DNA of 64,000 bases from Amycolatopsis pretoriensis (GCF_900107925.1 NZ_FNUJ01000018.1:54483-118482), one strand, 5' to 3'; shown: positions 45,511 through 53,884, numbered from the stretch's first letter. Notes: generated by a model not told the origin, from the letters alone. Program-made: numbers and translations.

Positions 45511-46545
45511 ATGCCTGAAGCCATCTACTTGACCGACGCAGACCTCCTTGCCGCGATCCCGGCCACGCTGGGGTACGTGCCCGCCGACTCGCTCGTCCTC
45601 GTCGCCGCCACCGACCGCGGCGACGGCACCGCCCGCATGGGCCCGATCACCCGCTTCGACCTCGACACGGTCGTCCGCCGCCCCGGCTACGTTGTCGCCA
45701 ACCTGCAGCAGGTTCTCGCCGAGAAACCAGTCATCCGCCTCATCGGCGCCGTCGTGCACGACAACACCGTCACCGACGACCTGCCCTACCGCCCGCAGCT
45801 GGCCATCCTCATCCAGCGGCTGAACGACTGCGGCTTCACCAACATCGAACTCCTGCACCTGCCCGGCTTCACCCCCGGAGTCACATGGTCATGCTACGAC
45901 GTCGAAACCCACACCGGCACCCTGACCGATCCCGTCACCTCACCCGTGACCACACACGTAATTGCCCTGGGCAACCGTGTTTACCGCAGCCGCGCCGAAT
46001 TCCTGCAGCAGTTCCTCCCCGCGGAGGCCGATACCCGCGCCCGCATCGCCGCCCTCGCCAACCCGATCACCGATGAGGTCGAGCGCGAAGAATGTGCCGA
46101 CGACCGCACACGCCTGCGCCGGCGCCTGGACCGGCTCGACGATGCAGTCAGCGCCGCTACCGGCGGGCACGTGCCGACCGACGAGCGCGTGATCGCCGAC
46201 CTGCTGGCGGCACTCTCCAATCTTCGCCTGCGCGGTATCCATCTCACCCAGGCCACCGCCGAGAGGGCCGCAGCCGCACACGCTCTGTGGTTGCACCTGT
46301 GGCGTCACGCCCCCGAACGGTACGCACCGGACATGGCCGCCCTGGTTGCTACGACGGCCTACCTGTGCCACGACGGTATTTCCGCCGCAGCGATCTTCGC
46401 CAAAGATCCGCGGCCAACCCAGCTCAGCCAGCTGATCCGCGCAATGCACCGCAACGGTATCGACCCGGCCACGGTCGACCCGGACTTCTTCACCATCTCT
46501 CAGGAACTGCGCACCGAACTGACCACGTCCATACCCGACCTCTAA
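45511..46545 (+). CDS. DUF4192 family protein
   Basis: 344 residues from ATG 45511 (GAGG 6 bp upstream). Family features: LTDADLLAAIPATLGYVPAD + SLVLV at the start, VIRLIGAVVHDNTVTDDLPY, then the C-terminal helical half (AAHALWLHLWRHAPERYAPD, MAALVATTAYLCHDGISAAA). This is the second of three DUF4192 copies. Stand-alone transcription unit; function unknown. Confidence 0.85.
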   Translation: MPEAIYLTDADLLAAIPATLGYVPADSLVLVAATDRGDGTARMGPITRFDLDTVVRRPGYVVANLQQVLAEKPVIRLIGAVVHDNTVTDDLPYRPQLAILIQRLNDCGFTNIELLHLPGFTPGVTWSCYDVETHTGTLTDPVTSPVTTHVIALGNRVYRSRAEFLQQFLPAEADTRARIAALANPITDEVEREECADDRTRLRRRLDRLDDAVSAATGGHVPTDERVIADLLAALSNLRLRGIHLTQATAERAAAAHALWLHLWRHAPERYAPDMAALVATTAYLCHDGISAAAIFAKDPRPTQLSQLIRAMHRNGIDPATVDPDFFTISQELRTELTTSIPDL

Positions 46546-46814
46546 GGGACCTTCGTCACTCCTAAATGGACACACGCCGCTGTACGTCCTAAGACGTTGC
46601 CCACCTCAACCTCGGAGCCCCTGCGACGACGGAACCAGCTCCCGGGAAATGCTCAGGGCAAGAACCGGTGACTGTCGCGATCTCGCGTCAGCGGTGTGCC
46701 AGGTCATTGAATCCAGGTAGGGCACGAACAACACCCCGACACCATCGGCCGTGCAGGCCATCGAGAGCACAGCACCCCCAGTCCCGGGGCGCCTGAACCC
46801 GGCGCCCGGCCACA

Positions 46815-46915
46815 TCCGGCGCGGGTGAACCGGCGCTGCGGCACCGCGCGCCCACGCGCGTTTCCGATCGCCGGTTCACACCGGCCGGACGAGCCCGCCG
46901 GGCTTCACGCCCCGG
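46815..46915 (+). ncRNA. Structured element A (paired with element B at 53.2 kb)
   Basis: Stem of 20 bp with two single-base bulges: left arm 46815-46835, right arm 46869-46889. The core pairing is GTGAACCGGCG / CGCCGGTTCAC, with a bulged A directly after TTCAC. It is followed by CGAGCC and a second hairpin CCGGGC-TTCAC-GCCCCGG (46898-46915). The other parts of 46546-47159 hold no supported gene. Confidence 0.55.
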
Positions 46916-47159
46916 GCCCGCGGGCGCTCAAACCCCGTCGCGTCCGCACACCGATGAGGCCCGGGAGGCCACCACAGCAACAACGATAACCGTCCACAGG
47001 CGACAAGCCGCCATAGGCGGACCAGCCTGCTGATGCTTCTCCGCTCGGTGTCCCAGCCGGGGCTTCCCTACCCGGAGCCGGGCCACCGTCCCGGAGGGCC
47101 GGTAGCGCGGTGCGCGCCGAACACCCAACACCGCGCCACCGGCTCTCCCTTCTGTCCAT

Positions 47160-47199
47160 GCGCCCCTCCCGGGTTTTCCCGCCGGGAGGGGCGCTTTTT
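47160..47199 (+). terminator. Strong intrinsic terminator 30 bp before the amidoligase gene
   Basis: GCGCCCCTCCCGG (47160-47172) and CCGGGAGGGGCGC (47182-47194), then TTTTT. It ends transcripts coming from the 46.5-47.1 kb region, or works as an attenuator of the following operon, since the start codon at 47229 is only 29 bp away. Confidence 0.8.
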
Positions 47200-47228
47200 C
47201 ACGTCTACAGCGCGAAAGGCCACCCGCC

Positions 47229-48524
47229 ATGACCACACCTGTCGACGACATCGTCCGCTGCAGTGACTGCGGCAGCGAAACCACGACGCCGTTCCATCTG
47301 AGCCCCACGCTGTCCGTCTGCGACGCCTGCGTCCGCACCCTGCACCAGTGCAGCGGATGCGGGCAGATCACCGACGTCACCTCGGTCACCGACAACGACG
47401 GCCGGATCTGCGAGTACTGCGAGCGCGCCGAGCGCTACGGCCCCTGCGATCAGTGCGACATTCTCATCCGCGACGGATTCCTCTGCCGGAGTCACGCCCT
47501 CGACGAGGTCGACGAGTCCTTCACCTGCACCCGGTGCTCGGGCCTCGTGCCGCTGCGGATGTACGAACCGCTCTACGCCACCGGCGGCCGCCAGCTGTGC
47601 CCGAACTGCCTCGACGGTTTCGACCTGTGCGACCACTGCGACCACTACGACGACGCACTCCGCAGCACCGAGACCGGCCGCGACCTGTGCGACGACTGCG
47701 CCAGTCAACTCGACTACTACGAGTGCAGCGTCTGCACCACCCTGATCGACAGCGGGACCTACTGCGAAGACCACGACACCGACGACGATCTCGACGGCCT
47801 GCACGGCTACTGGTACAAGCCGAAACCGGTCTTCCACGGCATCGGCCCCCGCTACCTCGGCTTCGAACTGGAAATCAACGTCCCGCACGGACACCTCTCC
47901 GACCGCATCAACGACACCGTCGACACCCTCGATGACCTCGGCTACCTCAAAGAGGACCAGAGCATCGACTACGGCTTCGAGCTCGTCACCCACCCGATGG
48001 CCTACCGCTGGGCGCTGGACTCCTTCCCCTGGCATCTGCTCGAGCGGCTCGACCTCGCCGACTGCAACGGCGACGGCAACGGACTCCACGTCCACATCAG
48101 CCGCGCCGCCTTCGCCGGACCGTGCCACGTGTTCCGGTGGATGAAGTTCGTCTACCGCAACGCCCCCGACGTCCAGACCCTCGCCCGCCGCAGCAGCAGC
48201 TACGCCGCGTTCCGCGACTCCGAACGCAACCACATCAAGGACGCATGCAAGGGCACCTACTACGGACAGCGCAGCTCGGCGATCAACGCCCAGCCCGAAG
48301 ACACCTTCGAACTGCGCGTGTTCGCCTCCAGCCTCGACATCCAGCACGTGCAGGCCGCGCTCGCCTTCGCTGATGCCTCCGTCGCCTACACCCGCGACCT
48401 CACCGTCCCCGACATCACCCGGGCCGGCGGGTGGACATGGGGCGCCTTCACCCAGTGGTTGCGCACCCGGCCGCAGTACGCGCCGCTCACCGCCGAACTG
48501 GAGGACCTGGCATGTGCATGCTGA
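47229..48524 (+). CDS. Amidoligase-family enzyme with N-terminal zinc-ribbon array
   Basis: 431 residues. Residues 10-195 contain about ten CxxC pairs (CSDCG, CDAC, CSGCG, CEYC, CDQC, CTRC, CPNC, CDHC, CDDC, CSVC), a multi-zinc region. The C-terminal domain is amidoligase-like (glutamine-synthetase fold): PRYLGFELEINVPHG (about 210-222) with the metal-binding ELE, EDQSIDYGFELVTHPMAYRW (about 243-262) and NGLHVHISRAAF (about 282). Such enzymes are predicted to form amide or peptide bonds using ATP. It overlaps the next gene by 13 bp, a class II glutamine amidotransferase that could supply ammonia. Substrate unknown. Confidence 0.78.
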   Translation: MTTPVDDIVRCSDCGSETTTPFHLSPTLSVCDACVRTLHQCSGCGQITDVTSVTDNDGRICEYCERAERYGPCDQCDILIRDGFLCRSHALDEVDESFTCTRCSGLVPLRMYEPLYATGGRQLCPNCLDGFDLCDHCDHYDDALRSTETGRDLCDDCASQLDYYECSVCTTLIDSGTYCEDHDTDDDLDGLHGYWYKPKPVFHGIGPRYLGFELEINVPHGHLSDRINDTVDTLDDLGYLKEDQSIDYGFELVTHPMAYRWALDSFPWHLLERLDLADCNGDGNGLHVHISRAAFAGPCHVFRWMKFVYRNAPDVQTLARRSSSYAAFRDSERNHIKDACKGTYYGQRSSAINAQPEDTFELRVFASSLDIQHVQAALAFADASVAYTRDLTVPDITRAGGWTWGAFTQWLRTRPQYAPLTAELEDLACAC

Positions 48525-49318
48525 CCTACCTTCCCGCGCGCATCCAGCCCGACACCACCGCGCTGGCCAACGGCGCGGTGCACAACAACGACGGCCACGG
48601 CTACGCCATCGTCGACGGCGACAGCATCATCACCGGCCGCGGCATGAACGCCGCCGCCGTCATCGACGAGTTCGCCGCCCTGCGCGGCCTGCACCCCGAC
48701 CAGCCCGCCCTCTTCCACAGCCGCTTCGCCACCCACGGCCCGGTCACCGAAGACAACATCCACCCGTTCCCGATCGGCGGCGACCCCCGCACCGTCCTGG
48801 CCCACAATGGAGTCCTGCCGAAGAAAGCCCACCCGCGCATGGGTGATCCGCGGTCGGACACCCGCGTCGCGGCCGACGACATCCTCTCCGCGAAGCGATT
48901 CCTGGCCATCGATCGCCTGGCGACCCGGCAGCGCATCGAGTCCTGGCTCGGCGTGTCCAACAAGCTGGTCATCCTGACCGTCAACCCGCGCTACCCCGAC
49001 CACGGCTACCTGTTCAACGAACAGGCAGGGTACTGGGACAACCGGTCCTGGTACTCCAACCGCGACTACCTCGACTCCCACCCCGGCCAGACCGCGTGGT
49101 GGGGCCTGGACGACGGCTGCCACTACTGCGGTGTCACCGACGCCGTCGACCCTGGAACCGGGCTGTGTATGGCGTGCGGCGCGTGCCCTTTCTGCGCGGC
49201 CGACAACCAGCCCTGCCCCTCCTGGTGTTACCGGTTGCTCGTCGGCGTCTGCTGCGTGGACTGCGGCGAGGACCTCGACGACTGCGTCTGCGTCGTCGCA
49301 CCCGCCCTCAACGCCTGA
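48512..49318 (+). CDS. Class II glutamine amidotransferase-like protein with C-terminal zinc ribbons
   Basis: 268 residues. It begins MCMLTYLPARIQPD, so Cys2 becomes the N-terminal nucleophile after Met removal, as in Ntn-type amidotransferases. Other features are NGAVHNNDGHGYAIVDGD, FHSRFATHGPVTEDNIHPFP and VLAHNGVLPKKAH, the canonical GAT-II substrate loops. The last 65 residues are Cys-rich (CHYCG, CMACGACPFC, CVDCGEDLDDCVC), echoing the zinc array of its partner, which may dock the two proteins. Start at 48512 lies inside the amidoligase gene. Confidence 0.85.
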   Translation: MCMLTYLPARIQPDTTALANGAVHNNDGHGYAIVDGDSIITGRGMNAAAVIDEFAALRGLHPDQPALFHSRFATHGPVTEDNIHPFPIGGDPRTVLAHNGVLPKKAHPRMGDPRSDTRVAADDILSAKRFLAIDRLATRQRIESWLGVSNKLVILTVNPRYPDHGYLFNEQAGYWDNRSWYSNRDYLDSHPGQTAWWGLDDGCHYCGVTDAVDPGTGLCMACGACPFCAADNQPCPSWCYRLLVGVCCVDCGEDLDDCVCVVAPALNA

Positions 49319-49387
49319 CCGCCTCGTCCTTCGACTGCTGGCCCGGGCGCGGCGGCCGCCGTCGCGCCCGGCCGGAAAGGGACCGCC

Positions 49388-49930
49388 ATGCCCTCCTGCC
49401 CCGACTCCGCCGACTCGGCACCACCGATCCCTACTGCTATGGCCCACTTGCCGGTCCTGGGTGGTCTCGTCGTGCCCTGGGTGACGCCTCGCACCGCCGA
49501 TGGCCGGTATCTGCTCGGCGCGGTCGATGCCGCCAAGACCAGCACGGCCATCCACCGGCGGCTCTGTGGCGTCTGCGGCCGCGCCCTCGGCGACCGTCTG
49601 GTTCTGCTCGTGCGCGAGTCCGACCTGGCCCGCTGCGCGAGCACCGAGCCCGGGCTGCATCCGCACTGCGCGGCCTACACCATCGCGGCCTGCCCGATGG
49701 TCGCCGGGCGCCGCAGCCACTACCGCGCCAGTGCCCACAAGATCGACGCCGACGCCGTCCACGGCGCGGACAGCGACCGCCGCCTCGGCGCACCCGCCGA
49801 GGCCTGGCATGCGGTCTGGCTGATCCGCTACGACGTCGTCACCCTCTGCTGCCATCCCGCCGCCTGCTACTTGGTCACGCCGCCGCTGCGCATCCGCCCG
49901 ATCACCGCGCCGCCGCGAACCCGCTCCTGA
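49388..49930 (+). CDS. Cys-rich unknown protein
   Basis: 180 residues from ATG 49388 after GGAAAGGGACCGCC. Contains RRLCGVCGRALGDRLVLLVR, then LHPHCAAYTIAACPMVAGR, a zinc-ribbon-like arrangement (CxxC...HxxC...C), and a C-terminal strand region. Similar proteins occur on actinobacterial phages and plasmids. A GC hairpin (49344-49351 with 49363-49370) precedes it. Function unknown. Confidence 0.65.
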   Translation: MPSCPDSADSAPPIPTAMAHLPVLGGLVVPWVTPRTADGRYLLGAVDAAKTSTAIHRRLCGVCGRALGDRLVLLVRESDLARCASTEPGLHPHCAAYTIAACPMVAGRRSHYRASAHKIDADAVHGADSDRRLGAPAEAWHAVWLIRYDVVTLCCHPAACYLVTPPLRIRPITAPPRTRS

Positions 49931-49961
49931 CGCTCCGCCCAATCCGGAAAGGGACACTTCT

Positions 49962-50252
49962 TTGCCGTCAGGTGAAGCGCTGGTGTTCATCGCCAGCAAA
50001 CACACCACCCCGACCCGCCAGCGGGTTCTCTGGCGGGTCACCGTCGCTGACGCCAAGAAGATCTGCAGCGACTCCCGGACCGCCGGACCCCACTACATGC
50101 TCTGCTTCACCACCAGGAACATTGACGATCCCGCTGCCTTCGTGTACGTGCCCGACGACGGCCGCCACGCCGAGGTCCTGCACGACCACCACATCCGTGT
50201 CATCCGCGGTCACACCACGCGCCAGCCAGCCGCGAAATCCCAGCCGCAGTAG
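49962..50252 (+). CDS. Small unknown protein
   Basis: 96 residues from TTG 49962, with GGAAAGGGA 8 bp upstream, the same binding-site sequence as the gene before. ALVFIASKHTTPTRQRVLWR, then VTVADAKKICSDSRT. Small alpha/beta protein by pattern; not recognised. Confidence 0.55.
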   Translation: MPSGEALVFIASKHTTPTRQRVLWRVTVADAKKICSDSRTAGPHYMLCFTTRNIDDPAAFVYVPDDGRHAEVLHDHHIRVIRGHTTRQPAAKSQPQ

Positions 50253-50281
50253 GACCCCGCGACCCCGGCCAGCCGCAGCGA

Positions 50282-50394
50282 GACCGTCCGAGCACCCGGT
50301 GTTCGGCGCGGACGGTCGCGGCCAGGAAAGCACACCCAGGACCCCGGCGCCGACCTCGTGCAGCCCGGCCGCGCCAAGCCACCGAGCGCCGGGG
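50282..50394 (+). ncRNA. Two predicted stem-loops before 50447
   Basis: GACCGTCCG / CGGACGGTC (50282-50290 with 50309-50317), then CCCCGGCGC / GCGCCGGGG (50342-50350 with 50386-50394). Same two-hairpin order as other leaders in this block. They lie 53 bp before the start codon. Confidence 0.45.
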
Positions 50395-50446
50395 CCCCGG
50401 GCGTGCTGGTCGGGCGCGGTCATCCGCACCCGACACGGAGGTTCCC

Positions 50447-50635
50447 GTGACCGCATCCACCGTCCACAACACCAGTGACTACAGCGATTTCGCTGACGAG
50501 CTGGCGTGCCGGCTGATCGAAACCGAACTCGGCGGCCGCCGGATCGTCTCCGACCCCGCAGAACCCGGCGGTCGCTCCGCGGTATGCGCGCGCCAGCCCC
50601 ACCTTGTCGGCGACGACACCACAGTGGAGGCCTGA
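50447..50635 (+). CDS. Small unknown protein
   Basis: 62 residues from GTG 50447 (GGAGG 6 bp upstream). MTASTVHNTSDYSDFADELA then CRLIETELGGRRIVSDPAEP. It is 3 bp from the next gene and cotranscribed with it. Not recognised. Confidence 0.55.
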   Translation: MTASTVHNTSDYSDFADELACRLIETELGGRRIVSDPAEPGGRSAVCARQPHLVGDDTTVEA

Positions 50636-50638
50636 CCG

Positions 50639-51076
50639 ATGCCCGAGGACCAGCTGTGGTTCAGCCTCTACGACTGGAGCCGCTCCTACGTGCTGCCCGA
50701 GTCGGTCGCCTGCAACATCCCCCGCCGCGGCAGCCTCGACGACCTCGGCGCCTGGAACGTCGCACGCGGTGTCCTGGTCGAGTTGTGCCGGGCGCTGCCC
50801 GCGACCCCGGTCTCGCTGCTCTACGACGAGCCCGTGCAACGCCGCGACTGGACGCGAATCGCGATCCGGGTCACCGCACGCGCCCGCCGCCGCGACGGAC
50901 AGGACGTGATCGTCATCTACCGCAGCGAACGCACCGACGCCGAACCCTGGCCGGACTTCTGGAGCGTCGCGGTCAACGGATTCATCCCAGCCTCCGGCCG
51001 GGACGTCCGGCGACCGTCGCCGTCCTGCATCGCCCACACCGCCGCGCAGACGCTGCGCACCGAACTCGGTCGCTGA
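50639..51076 (+). CDS. Unknown protein
   Basis: 145 residues. MPEDQLWFSLYDWSRSYVLP, then strands VIVIYRSERTDAEPWPDFWS. Compact alpha/beta protein; family not recognised. It precedes the third DUF4192 gene by 54 bp and may form one operon with it. Confidence 0.6.
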   Translation: MPEDQLWFSLYDWSRSYVLPESVACNIPRRGSLDDLGAWNVARGVLVELCRALPATPVSLLYDEPVQRRDWTRIAIRVTARARRRDGQDVIVIYRSERTDAEPWPDFWSVAVNGFIPASGRDVRRPSPSCIAHTAAQTLRTELGR

Positions 51077-51130
51077 TCCTCACCCGGTCCCCGTCGACAG
51101 CCCTTACTCCTCCTGTTCGGAAGGACGCTC

Positions 51131-52174
51131 ATGCCCCCCACTCCCGCCAGCACCACGACCATCGTCGCCAGCCTCCCGGCGCTGCTCGGCTTCATCCCCG
51201 AGGACTCTCTCGTGCTGATCACCGCACTCACCAACGACGATGGCTCGGTCACCACCGGTCCGCTCGCCCGGATCGACCTCACCCGCATCACCGGCCACGC
51301 CGACGACTGCGCGCGGCACGTCAACCGGCAATGCGGCAACCTGCCAGTCTTCTGCGTCATCGGCATCGTCGTCCGCACCGTCGATGAGGACAACGCCGAC
51401 GGCGAGTCGCTGCCGCAGCGCACCGACGTCGACAGCCTTATCGAGCAGCTGGCCGAACACGGATTCACCGACGTGGACGTCGTGCACGTGCCGGCCGTCG
51501 CCGAAGGCGCGCGCTGGCGCTCCTACCGCGACGCCGATCGCACCGGTGTCCTGCCCGACCCCGCCGCCACCGCGGCCGCGGCTGCCGCTGTCGCTGCCGG
51601 ACACACCATCGCCGCCAGCCGGGACGACCTCGCGGCGCGGTTCACCCCCGCGCCCGAGAACCTCCGCGCACGTCTGCAGCCCCACATCACCGACGCCGTC
51701 GCATCCGCCGCCATCGACGAAAGCTGGCACCTCACCGCACACCTCCGCCTGGCCCGCGCCGACGCCGCGATCAGCGCCGCCACCCACGGCGAACTGCCCA
51801 CCGACGACTCCGATGTCGCCGATCTCGCCGCGACCTTCGCCACGCTGTCGTTCCGCGATGCCTTGCTTGCTGTCCCCGATGACGCGACGCGCCTGGCCGC
51901 CGAGAACCTGGTGCTGCACCTGTGGCGCCACAGCTGCGACCCCGTCGCCGGCCAGCTGGCCATCGTCATCGCGGTGCACGCCTACCTGCGTGGCAGCGGA
52001 ACCGTCGCGCGGATCGCGCTCGAGAACGCCGACCCCCAGCAGCCCATGACGCTGCTGCTCTCCACTGTGCTCGACCACGCTGTCGCACCGTCGGAGGCCC
52101 GCCACGTAATCGAGAACGCCAGCGCCGACGCTCGCCGCACCCTGCTCAGCGAGCCCGCGATCGACCAAGCGTGA
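51131..52174 (+). CDS. DUF4192 family protein
   Basis: 347 residues; ATG 51131 with GGAAGGACG upstream. IVASLPALLGFIPEDSLVLI is the family's N-terminal motif. The C-terminal helical end reads AENLVLHLWRHSCDPVAGQL, then AYLRGSGTVARIALENADP and ENASADARRTLLSEPAIDQA. The last 170 bp are duplicated in degenerate form at 52.8 kb. Third DUF4192 copy and the most complete. Confidence 0.88.
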   Translation: MPPTPASTTTIVASLPALLGFIPEDSLVLITALTNDDGSVTTGPLARIDLTRITGHADDCARHVNRQCGNLPVFCVIGIVVRTVDEDNADGESLPQRTDVDSLIEQLAEHGFTDVDVVHVPAVAEGARWRSYRDADRTGVLPDPAATAAAAAAVAAGHTIAASRDDLAARFTPAPENLRARLQPHITDAVASAAIDESWHLTAHLRLARADAAISAATHGELPTDDSDVADLAATFATLSFRDALLAVPDDATRLAAENLVLHLWRHSCDPVAGQLAIVIAVHAYLRGSGTVARIALENADPQQPMTLLLSTVLDHAVAPSEARHVIENASADARRTLLSEPAIDQA

Positions 52175-52262
52175 TACCTGCGGCGATCGGTTAGCTCTCC
52201 GCCGGGCAGGAAGAGCCCGTCCTGGTGCCGACACCGTCCGCCCAGCATCGCGTATGCGCGGT

Positions 52263-52332
52263 GGCAAAGCTCTTTGCCGGGCTCCTGCTCCCGGCCGTGG
52301 CGGCCTCGCACGACTGTGCGAGGCCGCCACGG
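52263..52332. terminator. Terminator with 17-bp perfect stem
   Basis: CCGTGGCGGCCTCGCAC (52295-52311), GACT loop, GTGCGAGGCCGCCACGG (52316-52332). A smaller hairpin GGCAAAG-CT-CTTTGCC precedes it (52263-52278). It lies between the + strand DUF4192 gene and the converging gene at 52384. Confidence 0.8.
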
Positions 52333-52383
52333 TACTCGGGAGCTCGGCTTACGCCGTGAGCGGACTCAGCGTCCGGTTAAGAA

Positions 52384-52596
52384 CTACTTTCGGCCGATCT
52401 CACGCCGGGCCGCTTCAACGCGTTCGACAGGTCGCCGAATTTCCGGCTTGAACACTGCCTCGGCGATCCGCGGCACATCCGACGGCTTGGCCTTTGCGAC
52501 CAGCGCCTTGACCATCAACCACTTACAGTACGAGGCGATCGCGGCGCTAGCGGCACCAACAACAACGGAAATAGCAAATACAACCAGAACAGGCAT
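52384..52596 (-). CDS. Small membrane protein
   Basis: 70 residues; ATG 52596 has GAGG 4 bp upstream. N-terminal membrane segment VLVVFAISVVVGAASAAIAS, then a basic amphipathic tail (AVFKPEIRRPVERVEAARRE). Size and shape fit a toxin-like, holin-like or regulatory small membrane protein; none can be chosen. Confidence 0.6.
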   Translation of the reverse strand: MPVLVVFAISVVVGAASAAIASYCKWLMVKALVAKAKPSDVPRIAEAVFKPEIRRPVERVEAARREIGRK

Positions 52597-52796
52597 CGAA
52601 CCTCGATCCCTGGCCGAGCGGCTTTCTCCACGCCGGACCCGACCAACTTTTCAGCTGGATCGCGTCCTTGGCCAGTTGAGCGAGACGTCGCGACTTGCCG
52701 TCTCGGTCTGGAGGCCTCCAGTGTAGCGGTACCCGGTACGCGCCGGCCTCATGGACAACCTAGGTCGTCGCGGTGCAGGGGCGAGCCCATCTTCGT

Positions 52797-52979
52797 TGTA
52801 GCGCAATCGTCGCGCGGATCGCGCGAGAACGCCGACAGCGAGCACATCTCATGACGGCGATGCACTCCACCGCTCTTGACCACGCTGTCGCGCCGCCGGA
52901 GATCCAACACGTATTCGAGAACGCCAGCGTCGACGCTCGCCGCGCCCTGCTCAGCGAGCCCGCGATCGACCAGGCATGA
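52797..52979 (+). pseudogene. Degenerate partial duplicate of the DUF4192 C-terminus
   Basis: Reads IVARIARE...STALDHAVAPPEIQHV, then FENASVDARRALLSEPAIDQ + A, matching the last 57 residues of the 51131 gene (VARIALE ... ENASADARRTLLSEPAIDQA) with small deletions and frame drift. No start or upstream domain. It marks a past duplication or recombination event. The rest of 52597-53200 is gene-free. Confidence 0.85.
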
Positions 52980-53204
52980 CGCCCACCCACGTCACGGCGG
53001 TCGCGCCGCTTGCCGGAGTGCCCCGGAGCGAGACAGCAGCCCGCGGACCGAATGCCTGCGACGCGTGCTCGGGATCGTCGCGGGTGGTGCCGCGACGGCG
53101 GGTGGATGTCATCGGAAGTGGCCTCGCCCGGCTCGCCGGGACGTGGATCGCCCGAAGGTAAGCACACCCCAGCCGGGGACAGTGCGTCCCCGAAGCCCGG
53201 CCCG

Positions 53205-53325
53205 ATCCGCCCGGGTGAACCAGCGCCCTCACCTGCCGAACTCCGATGCCGGCTCAGCAGCGGGCTGGTTCACGCCGGGCGGATGAGCCACGGCCGGGGA
53301 CGTCGCCTCACGGCGACCCCCGGCC
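53205..53325 (+). ncRNA. Structured element B, leader of ssb
   Basis: 20-bp stem, left arm 53205-53224 (outer ATCCGCCCGG, inner GTGAACCAGC), right arm 53264-53284 (inner GCTGGTTCAC, bulged G, outer CCGGGCGGAT), followed by GAGCC and a second hairpin GGCCGGGG..GTCGCC-TCAC-GGCGAC.CCCCGGCC (53292-53325). Ends 57 bp before the ssb start. A further small stem GGGGAC...GTCCCC lies just upstream (53175-53191). Confidence 0.6.
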
Positions 53326-53382
53326 GCCGCGTGCTCAGGCTGCGCCGCGTTCCACACCCCAACGAGCACCAGGGAGGCCACC

Positions 53383-53877
53383 ATGGCCGGCGACACCATC
53401 CTCACCATCATCGGCAACCTCACCGCCGAACCCGAACTCCGCTTCACCGCCACCGGCACGCCGGTCGCGAACTTCACCGTCGCCTCCACCCCGCGCACCT
53501 TCAACCGCTCCACCAGCGAGTGGGAGGACGGCGAGGCGCTGTTCATGCGCTGCACCATCTGGCGCCAGGCGGCCGAGAACGTCGCCGAGTCCCTGACCCG
53601 CGGCGCCCGCGTCGTCGTCCAGGGGCGCCTGCAGCAGCGCTCGTTCCAGACCCAGGAAGGTGAGAAGCGCACCGTGATGGAGCTGACCGTCGACGAGATC
53701 GGCCCGTCGCTGCGCTACGCCACCACCGAGGTCACCAAGAACGCGAAGACCGCGGCGTCGAAGGTGAACCCGGACCCGGCCACCGGCGCGACCCCGGCCG
53801 GCGACCCGTGGGCTGCGGCCGACGAGCGCGAGCTGGTCGGCGCGGGCGCCGGGGGCAACGACGCCCCGCCCTTCTGA
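53383..53877 (+). CDS. ssb: Single-stranded DNA-binding protein
   Basis: 164 residues. OB-fold features: ILTIIGNLTAEPELRFTATG, ANFTVASTPRTFNRSTSEWE, LFMRCTIWRQAAENVAESLT, GARVVVQGRLQQRSFQTQEG. The C-terminus ends in NDAPPF, the acidic tip that recruits partner enzymes. ATG 53383 follows AGGGAGG. It is an accessory copy that, with DprA, ComM-like and prim-pol, completes an ssDNA-handling set. Confidence 0.95.
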   Translation: MAGDTILTIIGNLTAEPELRFTATGTPVANFTVASTPRTFNRSTSEWEDGEALFMRCTIWRQAAENVAESLTRGARVVVQGRLQQRSFQTQEGEKRTVMELTVDEIGPSLRYATTEVTKNAKTAASKVNPDPATGATPAGDPWAAADERELVGAGAGGNDAPPF

Positions 53878-53884
53878 CCGATCG

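Noticed and set aside
48386..50056. 556-residue open frame on the - strand
   Set aside because: Antisense shadow of the amidotransferase and following genes; low-complexity Gly/Val/Arg composition.
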